Origin: Anabaena sp. FACHB-1237
Lineage (GTDB): Bacteria; Cyanobacteriota; Cyanobacteriia; Cyanobacteriales; Nostocaceae
Length of the DNA: 58,604 nucleotides
NCBI RefSeq assembly: GCF_014696225.1
Contig: NZ_JACJPV010000027.1
Location: 1 to 58,604 of the forward strand
Direction: 5' to 3'
Part shown: positions 19,571 to 27,994 of the stretch, in pieces
Position numbering within the stretch: position 1 is the stretch's first letter
Layout: every line of letters starts with the position of its first letter
Program-made: the position numbers and the translations under genes
The notes under the pieces: generated by a model
Database searches by the model: none
Seen by the model: only the letters and a program-made list of their open reading frames with translations
Told to the model about the DNA's origin: nothing

Positions 19571-19967
19571 TATCTAAAAATGTACATCACATCGTCAGAA
19601 CTACATCTTATCACTACCCAGGTATTTGTTCATAACTTTTTTATCACTATACTAGAGGAAACTTTGAGTAATTGTATAGAGTATCTGCTATTTACCACCT
19701 ATCACCTATTATCTTACTTCTGAAAGATGTATTTTTCCCACTATACGGATATTGCGATTTTATAGTACATAAAACCGAACTTGATGGAATTATGATCAAT
19801 TGAGATTTTAGTGTTATGTTGATAGTAGGAAGCTATTATATTAGGCTTCAAAGAGTGAAATTGTAAGAAGAGTATAAATTTTTAACCAGTAGATCATTGT
19901 TTACCAATTCAGATACTTGAAGTGTAGTCTAAATTTAGTCTTCTCCAGTTCAATAGTATGTTTTCGT

Positions 19968-19972
19968 GGAGG
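19968..19972 (+). promoter_or_regulatory. Ribosome binding site deciding the hspA start
   Basis: GGAGG sits five bases before ATG at 19978. An in-frame GTG at 19966 would overlap this site and is rejected as the start. Confidence 0.8.
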
Positions 19973-19977
19973 TAAAT

Positions 19978-20445
19978 ATGACACTTGTACGTTGGCAACC
20001 ATTCCGGGAAATCGAAAGTTGGGAACCATTTAGAGAAATGGATATACTCCAACGACAAATGAACCGTTTATTTGAAAGATTACTACCTACTGATGGAGGT
20101 GGAGATTTAGGACTAGGTTTTATTCCTGCTGCGGAAATAGAAGAAACTGATGATAGTGTACTTTTGAAAGTAGAAATACCTGGTTTAGAACCAAAAGATA
20201 TTAGTGTGGAAGTAACCACTGAATCAGTTTCTATTAGTGGTGAACGTAAATCAGAAACTACCACAGAAGAAGAAGGTTTAAGTCGTTCAGAATTTCGTTA
20301 TGGTAAATTCCAACGAATTATTAGTCTACCTTCTGTAGTAGAAAATGATCGAGTTAGAGCAGAATATAAAAATGGTATTTTGTCTTTAACTATACCAAAA
20401 GCTGAATCGGCAAAAACCAAAGCTGTGAAGGTTAGACTTAGTTAG
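19978..20445 (+). CDS. hspA: Hsp20-family small heat-shock protein
   Basis: A 155-residue protein with an N-terminal arm (LVRWQPFREIESWEPFREMD), an alpha-crystallin domain from about residue 45 (LKVEIPGLEPKDISVEV; the conserved YGKFQRIISLP; the A-x-x-x-NGILSLTIPK signature) and a short C-terminus. Small heat-shock proteins form oligomers that hold unfolding proteins and protect membranes and photosystems. The start is fixed by the GGAGG site. No CIRCE operator was seen upstream. Confidence 0.95.
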   Translation: MTLVRWQPFREIESWEPFREMDILQRQMNRLFERLLPTDGGGDLGLGFIPAAEIEETDDSVLLKVEIPGLEPKDISVEVTTESVSISGERKSETTTEEEGLSRSEFRYGKFQRIISLPSVVENDRVRAEYKNGILSLTIPKAESAKTKAVKVRLS

Positions 20446-20494
20446 TTTGTTGGTTAGTTTGTAGTTAACAAACTGCGCGGTTGTAATATCTGTG

Positions 20495-20569
20495 AAGGTG
20501 TATCAAATCTCGAAAATCTGTAAGTTATTACTAGATAATCTTACTAGATGATCCCATTTGATACACCTT
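20495..20569. repeat. 75-bp element with perfect 14-bp inverted ends
   Basis: AAGGTGTATCAAAT at 20495-20508 and ATTTGATACACCTT at 20556-20569 are perfect inverted repeats. Between them TTACTAGATAATC and TTACTAGATGATC form a short internal direct repeat. It could be a very small MITE or a regulatory hairpin. Confidence 0.65.
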
Positions 20570-20623
20570 ATGAGCAGAGTATTAATTATAACTTTTAATT
20601 CTGTCATCAATCACCAATCACCT

Positions 20624-20740
20624 ATTAGATGTCTGGTGGTAATTCAATGTCCGCCTGCCTGTCGGCAGACAGGTGATTTGAAACCCCTTCTAGGGACAAT
20701 TCATGAATTGTCCCTACATTCATTTTCACTTCTATGTCTA
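20624..20740. repeat. Repeat family C, copy 1
   Basis: About 117 bases, with hairpins CCTGTC/GACAGG and the perfect palindrome GGGACAATTCATGAATTGTCCC, ending TTTTCACTTCTATGTCTA. A close copy lies at 23286-23407. Shorter matches to its right end lie at 36691-36713 and 42222-42241. Confidence 0.8.
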
Positions 20741-20984
20741 TTATAATTCTCAAGATGGATGCAAAGAAAACCATTGTATTCATAGTTTAATAATAATATA
20801 TCATATCCCTGATTTCTGATCAAAGTTGGGGATATCCGATAACATCTAAGAAGGAAACTTCTGTATTATGGATTTGGATAGGATTTTTGTTGATTTTTAG
20901 AAAAGTTATAGAAAAACACATACTGATACAGTTTTATTTGCTTGAATAGTTATATTAAGAGGATTGAGATTTTAATTATTAACT

Positions 20985-21230
20985 ATGGCTACCAAATTGA
21001 TTGATGTTCGGGAATATACCGTCAGAGCGCACAAAAGACTGATTCACACGCGCATTTTTAATTTCGTTTGTAAAGAGTGCAATCAGGCGACAAAAAGAGA
21101 AACTTTCGGTACAAGACCTTTGTATTGTGAAAGTTGTCGTCCTCCCCAACCTCCAAAAAAATCAGTTCAATCATCAAAAATGGCTAAACCAAGACCGATG
21201 ATTTACATGAATGATACAGATTTGCAGTAA
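20985..21230 (+). CDS. Small zinc-ribbon protein
   Basis: An 81-residue basic protein with CKEC and CESC spaced by about 20 residues ([12 protein letters not shown] ... [14 protein letters not shown]), a four-cysteine zinc ribbon. The C-terminus is disordered and Lys/Pro-rich. It is followed 30 bases later by a co-directional gene, so the two probably form an operon. I do not recognise a named family; nucleic-acid or protein binding is likely. Confidence 0.7.
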   Translation: MATKLIDVREYTVRAHKRLIHTRIFNFVCKECNQATKRETFGTRPLYCESCRPPQPPKKSVQSSKMAKPRPMIYMNDTDLQ

Positions 21231-21260
21231 TTAACAGTAATTCAATTTGATGGCAATATT

Positions 21261-22247
21261 ATGAATTCTCCAGGACAATTACAAGCACCACCGGATGTTT
21301 TTATTACTCCACTTTTAGAGTTAAGAGATTACTATGGGAGTCTGACTCAAAAGTATCAAAGTCTGTTTTTAGAGGCGCGATCGCAACTAGCCCATGTGGA
21401 ATCTTTACTATCTAGTTGGTCCTATGATGATCACCAAAAATTATCACAGCTTCCGGCGGTTTCTGAAGAATCTCTAGCATTTTTATCTTCTCATTATACC
21501 TCGGAAGGTTATGTAAATTCTGTAAAATCAGCAGTGATAAATAATATTTCTATCAATGCTGAACATACAGAAAAATTAGCAGAAGTAGAACAAATAGACA
21601 AGATAGAAAAACTACAATTCTATCAACGACAAAGACATCATTTACTCAGGGGGGAAGAAGTTCCCATGTTAAATGAGTATCAAAATATGAGTCGCATGGA
21701 AGCCTTAAAAAAACTGTTGCGGGAATATCTGGGTACAGTTTGTCACATAGACTTTATTGTGCGATCGCTCTATGGTGATTTAGAGCCTACCATTTTCAAA
21801 GTTGTTAAAGGTAGAGTTCAATCATCATTAACCCAAGGTAGAGAAAGTGGTTATTGGTCAGCAATTCCCAATGAACCAGGATGTTATACCATAGATCTAA
21901 CAGCCCTGGGTCCCATTCATCAGAAAGGTTTATCCAAGGGAGTAAAAACCAAAACTCCCAAACATTTCACCAGAAATCAATCAAAAACTGTACCCATGTT
22001 ACCACAATTTCAAGGTCAGTTTTTAATTGATGCACTGACATTATTTTTAGAAAACAACCCTGGCAAAGTTTTCAATGTTAATGAAATAGTTAATGGTATT
22101 TATGGCAAATTAGACGAATTAGAAATCAGAGAGGTGAAAAATAAAGTCCTAAATGAATTATCCAGAGGTCATCGCACAGGAAGATTTGTCAGAGTACCTC
22201 ATCAAATAGGATTATATACCTTGGATATGAATATGGTGCGAAGATAG
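21261..22247 (+). CDS. Protein with two copies of a winged-helix-like domain
   Basis: A 328-residue protein. The N-terminal half is helical. Two related segments follow, about residues 135-215 and 253-327: LKKLLREYLGTVCHIDFIV..LYGDLE..VVKGRVQSSLTQGRESGYWSAIPNEPGCYTIDL and LIDALTLFLENN..FNVNEIV..IYGKLDE..EVKNKVLNELSRGHRTGRFVRVPHQIGLYTLDM (shortened). The pattern suggests a duplicated winged helix that could bind nucleic acid. No named family is recognised. Probably co-transcribed with the zinc-ribbon gene. Confidence 0.7.
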   Translation: MNSPGQLQAPPDVFITPLLELRDYYGSLTQKYQSLFLEARSQLAHVESLLSSWSYDDHQKLSQLPAVSEESLAFLSSHYTSEGYVNSVKSAVINNISINAEHTEKLAEVEQIDKIEKLQFYQRQRHHLLRGEEVPMLNEYQNMSRMEALKKLLREYLGTVCHIDFIVRSLYGDLEPTIFKVVKGRVQSSLTQGRESGYWSAIPNEPGCYTIDLTALGPIHQKGLSKGVKTKTPKHFTRNQSKTVPMLPQFQGQFLIDALTLFLENNPGKVFNVNEIVNGIYGKLDELEIREVKNKVLNELSRGHRTGRFVRVPHQIGLYTLDMNMVRR

Positions 22248-22255
22248 TCTTCCTA

Positions 22256-22319
22256 GTAGAGTGCGTCAGATATTAATAATCTGCTTATTGACGTTATTTA
22301 TAAGTCTGACGCATCCTAC
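22256..22319. repeat. Palindromic repeat with GTGCGTCAGA arms
   Basis: GTAGAGTGCGTCAGATAT and AAGTCTGACGCATCCTAC are inverted arms around a 30-base centre. Same family as 9506-9571; located just after the duplicated-domain gene, where it may act as a terminator. Confidence 0.7.
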
Positions 22320-22351
22320 CAATTCACTGATAGCTGATAGTTAACCGCTAT

Positions 22352-22455
22352 TAAGCTGTTGTGCCTTTAACTTGAATAATTAATACAAGCAAGATGCTTG
22401 TGCTACTGTAACTTCAGGTTTTTTAATTATACAGTGAGTGCTGCACATTAGCTTA
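22352..22455 (+). repeat. MITE family A, copy 4, supplying a stop codon
   Basis: Complete 104-bp copy. Its last three bases (TTA, 22453-22455) are, on the minus strand, the TAA stop codon of the peptidoglycan-binding gene. Confidence 0.88.
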
Positions 22456-22986
22456 ACTTGTTAATTTCCACCAAGTTTTATGGCCAACAATACCATCGGC
22501 CGATAAACTATGACGATTCTGAAAAGCCTTAACTGCTACTTCTGTCACAGGTCCAAAAACACCATCTACAGCAACTCCATAGCCATTAGATAATAACAAT
22601 CTTTGTAAAACTCTTACAGATATTCCTGAACTACCAAACCCCAAAACAGGCATATTTTCCGATTTAACTGGAGAATATCTAGTAGCTAGTTTTACAGATG
22701 GATTTTCATTTATTGGTACATTAGCAGCATCAGCTAACATAAATGAGCCTGAATCAATCTGTTGTATTTGTTGTTGGTTGACTTGTTGAAAAATCTTATT
22801 CCTTCGTAATGCTAAATTAGGTAAATTATCTACATTATTCTCCTCAACTTTGATAAACTCAGGTGGTGTAATCGGCAAAGTAGAAATGAACTGAGAAGAT
22901 AAACGATTAAATTGCTGGATATAGTTTTTTGACTCTGGAACAAAATGATGTAAATTTGATGGTGCTAAACTGAGTATACCTGTCAT
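22453..22986 (-). CDS. Peptidoglycan-binding (PGRP-like, PF01471) domain protein
   Basis: A 177-residue protein whose last 65 residues form one peptidoglycan-binding domain: VRVLQRLLLSNGYGVAVDGVFG, then AVKAFQNRHSLSADGIVGHKTWW. The first 110 residues are low complexity and unassigned, with no signal peptide seen. The stop codon lies inside the end of a MITE, so the original C-terminus may have been altered by a few residues. It probably binds cell wall, perhaps targeting a partner hydrolase. Confidence 0.85.
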   Translation of the reverse strand: MTGILSLAPSNLHHFVPESKNYIQQFNRLSSQFISTLPITPPEFIKVEENNVDNLPNLALRRNKIFQQVNQQQIQQIDSGSFMLADAANVPINENPSVKLATRYSPVKSENMPVLGFGSSGISVRVLQRLLLSNGYGVAVDGVFGPVTEVAVKAFQNRHSLSADGIVGHKTWWKLTS

Positions 22987-23285
22987 TAATAATCCTATTT
23001 ATTCATTATATTTGACCATATTTAACCATATTTAACCTACATAATACCCTACTTAACTCAAAATAAAAATCAATGCACACCTCAAAAGTTTGATATTACA
23101 AAACTTCTCTTATATGAGACTATATAACCGATTTAATCTATTCATCTATCTTGAGGAAGTTTAAATTTTAGCAAAATTTTGTAAGTAGTCAGCTGTCAGT
23201 ATTCAGTAGGAGTTTAATAGTGCTAAACTCCTGCAACCGCCAGCCAGAATGGCATTCAAAATTCTGAAAGTTGAAAGCTGATAGC

Positions 23286-23407
23286 TAATAGATATCTGGT
23301 GGTAATTCAATGTCCGTCTGCCTGTCGGCAGACAGGTGATTTGAAACCCCTTCTAGGGACAATTGATGAATTAATTGTCTCTACATTCATTTTCACTCCT
23401 ATGTCTA
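23286..23407. repeat. Repeat family C, copy 2
   Basis: Close copy of 20624-20740, with hairpin CCTGTCGGCAGACAGG and the right end TTTTCACTCCTATGTCTA. The final CTA (23405-23407) is the minus-strand TAG stop of the cax gene. From 22987 to 23285 only AT-rich DNA was seen. Confidence 0.8.
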
Positions 23408-24484
23408 ATTAACAACTGGATGGAAGTAAAAAGCAAAACCCAATACCATATAAGCTGCTAACAATAAAGTTCCTTCCAACCAATTAGATTTTCCATCGGA
23501 ACTAATACTATTAGCAATTAACACAGCCACAGCTACGGCCACTAATTCAAAAGGTTGAAAACCTAAATCCATTGGTTTACCCATAAACCAACCCGCTATT
23601 ACTAACACAGGAGCAACAAATAGAGCAATTTGCATACTTGAACCCACAGCTACAGATAAAGAAAGATCCATTTTATCTTTCATAGCAACTGTTACAGCCG
23701 TTGCGTGTTCTGCCGCATTACCAATAATAGGTACTAAAATTACCCCGGTAAATAATGCTGTTAAACCTAATTTTGATGTGGCTACTTCTAGGGTATCAAC
23801 TAATAGCTCTGATTCAAAAGCAACTAGTAGAGTACAAACTAAAAGTACACCTATCCATAAAAAAAGATTTGGTTTTTCACGACTTTCTTCTTCCTCCACA
23901 TCTGCTACACCAACATCATACAAATAAGCATGAGTTTTCATAGAAAATAGCAAAGTCAAGCCATAAACTAAAATTAACACTACAGCCACTGCTACAGAAA
24001 GATTTTGTATGGTTGTTTCACTAATTCCCATAGAAGTATAATTCATCGCTGTAGGTAACAAAATAGCAATTACCGCTAAATTCATTGAAGAAGCATTTAC
24101 TCTCGCCACTACAGACTCAAAACTCTGCTCTTTATATTTTAACCCTCCTAAAAGCATCGAAAGACCCATTACCAACAATAAGTTACCAATAATGGATCCG
24201 GTAATACTAGCTTTGACAACATCAATTAAACCTGCCCTTAAAGCAACTAAAGCAATAATTAATTCTGTCGCATTACCAAAAGTGGCGTTTAAAAATCCAC
24301 CTAAAATTGGACCAACTACAACAGCTATTTCTTCTGTAGCTTCTCCCATCCAAGCCGCTAGGGGTAATATAGCTAGGGCTGCTGTAATAAAAACTATTAA
24401 TTCTCCCCATTCCAAAAAGTGTGCGGCTAAGGAAATAGGAATAAACACTAGTAAAATCGTAAAAATCAGGTTTTTGGTAGACAT
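23405..24484 (-). CDS. Calcium/proton antiporter (CaCA superfamily, CAX type)
   Basis: A 359-residue membrane protein with about 11 hydrophobic segments and the two inverted alpha-repeat signatures of the CAX branch: GNATELIIALVALRAG in the first half and GNAAEHATAVTVAMKDKMDLS in the second. An acidic loop (DVGVADVEEEE) separates the halves. CAX proteins export Ca2+ in exchange for H+. Its stop codon overlaps repeat C. Its 5' part and upstream DNA recur in decayed form at 32582-32975, the other side of the accessory island. Confidence 0.92.
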   Translation of the reverse strand: MSTKNLIFTILLVFIPISLAAHFLEWGELIVFITAALAILPLAAWMGEATEEIAVVVGPILGGFLNATFGNATELIIALVALRAGLIDVVKASITGSIIGNLLLVMGLSMLLGGLKYKEQSFESVVARVNASSMNLAVIAILLPTAMNYTSMGISETTIQNLSVAVAVVLILVYGLTLLFSMKTHAYLYDVGVADVEEEESREKPNLFLWIGVLLVCTLLVAFESELLVDTLEVATSKLGLTALFTGVILVPIIGNAAEHATAVTVAMKDKMDLSLSVAVGSSMQIALFVAPVLVIAGWFMGKPMDLGFQPFELVAVAVAVLIANSISSDGKSNWLEGTLLLAAYMVLGFAFYFHPVVN

Positions 24485-24823
24485 TTTTTACCTAACATTA
24501 TCTGTAATTTGTACAGTGATCATATCTGTAACTGTTAATTATCTGTGCAAATATTGAGAAAGTTTTCTATTCTTTTACAAAAATTAGTAAAAATAGTTAA
24601 GTTTATTGTAATTTTCTTGACAGAATCAATAATGGTGGAAAATTCTTTTGTATTATGGCTTACTAAAGATTACTAATGCAATTTGCGCACTTTGCACATC
24701 ATAGTAACTTATTAGCATAACAATACTAGCTAAATCAGCCTTAATTATACCAGCTATTTGTCCAGCTTTTTTATCTAAAAGTATCAAGATGAATTAATTT
24801 AGAAAACTTTGTAATAATTTTAG

Positions 24824-24927
24824 TAAGCTAATGTGCAGCACTCACTGTATAATTAAAAAACCTGAAGTTACAGTAGCACAAGCATCTTGCTTGTATTAAT
24901 TATTCAATTTAAAGGCACAACAGCTTA
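24824..24927 (-). repeat. MITE family A, copy 5
   Basis: Complete 104-bp reverse-oriented copy between cax and the conflict island. The rest of 24485-25037 is AT-rich with no gene seen. Confidence 0.9.
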
Positions 24928-25037
24928 GTTCAAAAAAATCAAAAGATAAAAAAAATTTTTCAACCGCTCCGTTTCACTACGCTCAAGAAAGTAAAAAAGA
25001 ACAAGTGCAAAGGGCAAAAAGGCAAAAGTATAAAGGG

Positions 25038-27686
25038 CTACAAAGTCCTCCCCACCCCACACACAACACGAAAACCGATATAGTTGTCGAAGTGGCCGCG
25101 CCCCGCCCTAACATCAGGGTTGCGAGACGCAGAACGGCAGATGACAGGAATGTCGTTCCAAGAACCACCACGCACTACAGCAGTTTTAGTCTTGTCAAAT
25201 AGAGTAGTATTGTCGTCAAACCATGGCCTACCATCTGTTGGCGATCCTTCATAGTTATTATGCCAATCATCTAAACACCATTCCCATACATTCCCGTGCA
25301 TATCGTATAATCCAAAGTTGTTGGCTACTTTAAAAGACCCTACTTCTGTTGTTTTTTCTCTGTAAACTCCTTTAACTCCATTTCCATAAGTGTAATTCCC
25401 ATCATAATTAGCTAAATCTGTGGTAATTGTCTCCCCAAAGTGAAACGGTGTGGTTGTACCTGCTCGACAAGCATACTCCCATTGTGCTTCACTAGGTAAG
25501 CTGTAGGGTCTGTCTGTATATTGAGAAAGACGTAAACAAAACTCTACGGCATCATACCAGGAAACTTGCTCTACAGGGCGATTATCCCCTTTAAATGCAG
25601 ATGGATCTAGTTCTAGTTGTCGGTTTATTTGGGGTAATTGTGCCACAAATCGCCATTGTGCTTGGGTAATTGGATATTTACCCATCAAGAAGGGTGGTAC
25701 TGTGACGGAATGCTGGGGACGTTCACTATCATAACTATCTTGCTCTTTGGGTGAACCCATCATGAAAGTACCACCGGGAATAGACACCATTGCTAAGGTG
25801 AGATTATCGCCTAATTCTTCTGGGAAATACTCTGCTTTTTGTGGTTGACGTTTTATGTTTAATTGTGTCTTTCCCATGCCAAAGAGTGGTTTTTCCGGTT
25901 CTATGGTAGCGACTTCAAAATCAAACGTCTTGGTAGTTAAAATAGTGGCAGTGGTAAATGAAAATTCTTCTAAGGTAATTGGTGTTACCTTCCAAGCCTT
26001 TTCCAGTTCGTTAGCCAATGTGCGATACTGGCCTCCCAATCTTTTTAAAACTTTGGTAGTGATAGTAGCAAAATATTCAAAATTTAACCCTGAAAGATTT
26101 TTCTCTTGTTGGATATGTTTTAATTCCTGTGGATTTTTCAATAAAGCCTGAAATTCTTTGACACTTTCTCCTAGTTTTTTGGCAATATATTCAGAAATTT
26201 TATCAACTATTTCCAGAGAAGTAATTCGCAAACTGTCTTTCAGGAAAATATCTCTGACTTCTTCATTAACAAAGCGATATTCGATGTCATCTGGATGTTT
26301 ACCTGGCGTAATTTCTTGAGTAGGTTTTAAGATTCCTCCTAAAAATACTTCAGCTATGATATGAACTAATTTTTCTGATTGAGGTAGGAAATTTTTTTGA
26401 ATTAATCGCACTATTGGTAAGTTAATTACAGGTGCAGATGCTAATAAACTGGCTAAATTCCTGGCTAATGGTGAAGAACTCATGCGAAATTGATATACTC
26501 GCTGTTGATTGGTTATTGGAGATATATTTTCTAATTCATTTTCTAATTCATTTTCTTCTGTCTGTGTTTGTTGTTTAATTATATCTGAATCTGGAAAGGC
26601 AAAACCACCAGCGCCAGTAGTTCCTTTTCCTATAATCATTTTACCCCAAGTTTCTATGGAATCTGGTGTGAGACTAAATACAGGAACTTTAATAGATTTA
26701 TGAAAATTAATATCATCCCAAATTAAAATTTTTTTAATAGATAAATTACGATTAGCGACTGTATTATTGGCAGAATTAGCCAGAGAATTGGCAATATTTA
26801 ATTGTACCATTGCCCCAGAACTTAACGCAGTTCTTAACCACATTCTTTCGGGTAACATTTGCACAATAGCCACAGTATTATATTTTCCCCAAATGTTAAA
26901 TAGATTAAAAGCTGTACCATTGCGCCAAATTTCGCTCACACAATCACTAACTATGAAGATAATTCTATGACCACTAGGATCAATTAATTTTTGAGGAGAA
27001 TATATTTTCTTACCTATTTTTTTACCTATTTCTTGTTTTAAATAAATATTTCCCTTATCTTGAGAAATACCCAAGGTTTGAATATGGCGAAATATACCAT
27101 AATGTTTAAGAATTTGTTGTAATTCTTTGATGATACGTTGCCAAAAAATCATAGAATCACTTTTATCTATAACAAATACTAAATCAAATTTTAATTCTGT
27201 TCTTTGTTGAAGTATAGGAATACAAATACCATTTAATTCTGCCATCAGTTCAACGGTGGCTTTTTCATTTAATAATACTGGTTTACCGTAGGCGATATAT
27301 TGAATTAAAGGATGTAGTGCTTTAGCAATTTTTCGGGGATAGGGAAGGGAGGAAACATCAGGAATATTGATTGACAAACCACTATCAGGATAGTCATTTG
27401 GCGATTTAGTAATCACAGCAACTGGAACTGGAGGAGGAGGTTCTTGTTCACTGTTACCTCTCATTTGTTCAGGTTTTTGGGGCTTGTTTGGGATTTGTGG
27501 AGGTGTATTTTCAGATTGATTATTGGGATTATCTTTATTAGTTTCTAGCGATGAATTTGGTTTTTTTTCCACAGAAATAGGAGTACAAGTTTGTTGTGCT
27601 AACCAAAGAACTTCGGCAATTTCTGTACCAGTCAGATTTAATTCTTTTTCTAATGTGGTGATGAATTGGTCAAATTGCGCATTCAT
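25038..27686 (-). CDS. vWA (SAV_2336-type) protein fused to FGE-sulfatase domain; conflict-system sensor
   Basis: An 882-residue protein. N-terminal 36 residues are helical; residues 40-110 are a Pro/Asn/Gln-rich linker. From about 110 a SAV_2336-type region leads into a vWA-like fold with the metal-site motif DLVFVIDKSDSMIFW near residue 172. A helical middle follows. Residues about 630-880 form a formylglycine-generating-enzyme/C-type-lectin-like domain: VSIPGGTFMMGS, NRPVEQVSWYDAVEFC, LPSEAQWEYACRAG, DMHGNVWEWC, RGGSW, GFRVVC. This is the sensor-like, last gene of a five-gene minus-strand set with MoxR, VMAP and cyclase genes. Whether the FGE domain is catalytic or purely ligand-binding is unclear. 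The end of the gene looks like a DGR variable region. Confidence 0.88.
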   Translation of the reverse strand: MNAQFDQFITTLEKELNLTGTEIAEVLWLAQQTCTPISVEKKPNSSLETNKDNPNNQSENTPPQIPNKPQKPEQMRGNSEQEPPPPVPVAVITKSPNDYPDSGLSINIPDVSSLPYPRKIAKALHPLIQYIAYGKPVLLNEKATVELMAELNGICIPILQQRTELKFDLVFVIDKSDSMIFWQRIIKELQQILKHYGIFRHIQTLGISQDKGNIYLKQEIGKKIGKKIYSPQKLIDPSGHRIIFIVSDCVSEIWRNGTAFNLFNIWGKYNTVAIVQMLPERMWLRTALSSGAMVQLNIANSLANSANNTVANRNLSIKKILIWDDINFHKSIKVPVFSLTPDSIETWGKMIIGKGTTGAGGFAFPDSDIIKQQTQTEENELENELENISPITNQQRVYQFRMSSSPLARNLASLLASAPVINLPIVRLIQKNFLPQSEKLVHIIAEVFLGGILKPTQEITPGKHPDDIEYRFVNEEVRDIFLKDSLRITSLEIVDKISEYIAKKLGESVKEFQALLKNPQELKHIQQEKNLSGLNFEYFATITTKVLKRLGGQYRTLANELEKAWKVTPITLEEFSFTTATILTTKTFDFEVATIEPEKPLFGMGKTQLNIKRQPQKAEYFPEELGDNLTLAMVSIPGGTFMMGSPKEQDSYDSERPQHSVTVPPFLMGKYPITQAQWRFVAQLPQINRQLELDPSAFKGDNRPVEQVSWYDAVEFCLRLSQYTDRPYSLPSEAQWEYACRAGTTTPFHFGETITTDLANYDGNYTYGNGVKGVYREKTTEVGSFKVANNFGLYDMHGNVWEWCLDDWHNNYEGSPTDGRPWFDDNTTLFDKTKTAVVRGGSWNDIPVICRSASRNPDVRAGRGHFDNYIGFRVVCGVGRTL
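25077..25157 (-). other. Candidate diversity-generating-retroelement variable region (VR)
   Basis: The 27 codons between RGGSW and GFRV are unusually rich in NNC/NNT codons where known DGR templates carry AAC or AAT: GAC, ATT, GTC, ATC, TCT, GGC, CAC, TTC, GAC, AAC, TAT. The flanking frame residues (CRSA, R, D, IGFRVV) match the usual FGE-fold VR layout. The stretch is GC-rich against its surroundings, and a G-rich tail (GTGTGTGGGGTGGGGAGG) follows, resembling an initiation-of-mutagenic-homing site. No reverse transcriptase or template repeat is in the window, so diversification would act from elsewhere. Codon bias as such is seen; the DGR link is inference. Confidence 0.65.
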
Positions 27687-27794
27687 GGTTTTAAAATCTT
27701 TTGATTATTTACCTCTATTATTTATATTTTAGAGTATTTTAGGGTATTTTACAACTAAGTTTGTAATGTTAATTAACCGTTAATTAACCTTTGA

Positions 27795-27899
27795 TAAGCT
27801 AATGTGCAGCACTCACTGTATAATTAAAAAAACCTAAAGTTACAGTAGCACAAGCATCTTGCTTGTATTAATTATTCAAGTTAAATGCACAACAGCTTA
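27795..27899 (-). repeat. MITE family A, copy 6, inside the conflict operon
   Basis: Complete copy lying in the 308-base gap between the MoxR gene and the vWA-FGE gene. It is followed by a short imperfect palindrome (27908-27944, GGTGCGTTACGC to GTGTG-like arms). The insertion may lower read-through into the vWA-FGE gene. Confidence 0.88.
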
Positions 27900-27994
27900 A
27901 TAGCGATTTATTGGTGCGTTACGCTATCGCTAACACACCCTACTATACTATGGTCTTTTCTTAGGAGAGGGTTAAAGAGGTAAGAAAGGTAAAT

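Noticed and set aside
19538..19723. 61-codon ORF
   Set aside because: It begins inside the end of a family D element and has no ribosome site or recognisable domain.
25005..25202. Plus-strand ORF opposite the vWA-FGE 3' end
   Set aside because: Antisense shadow of the GC-rich candidate variable region.
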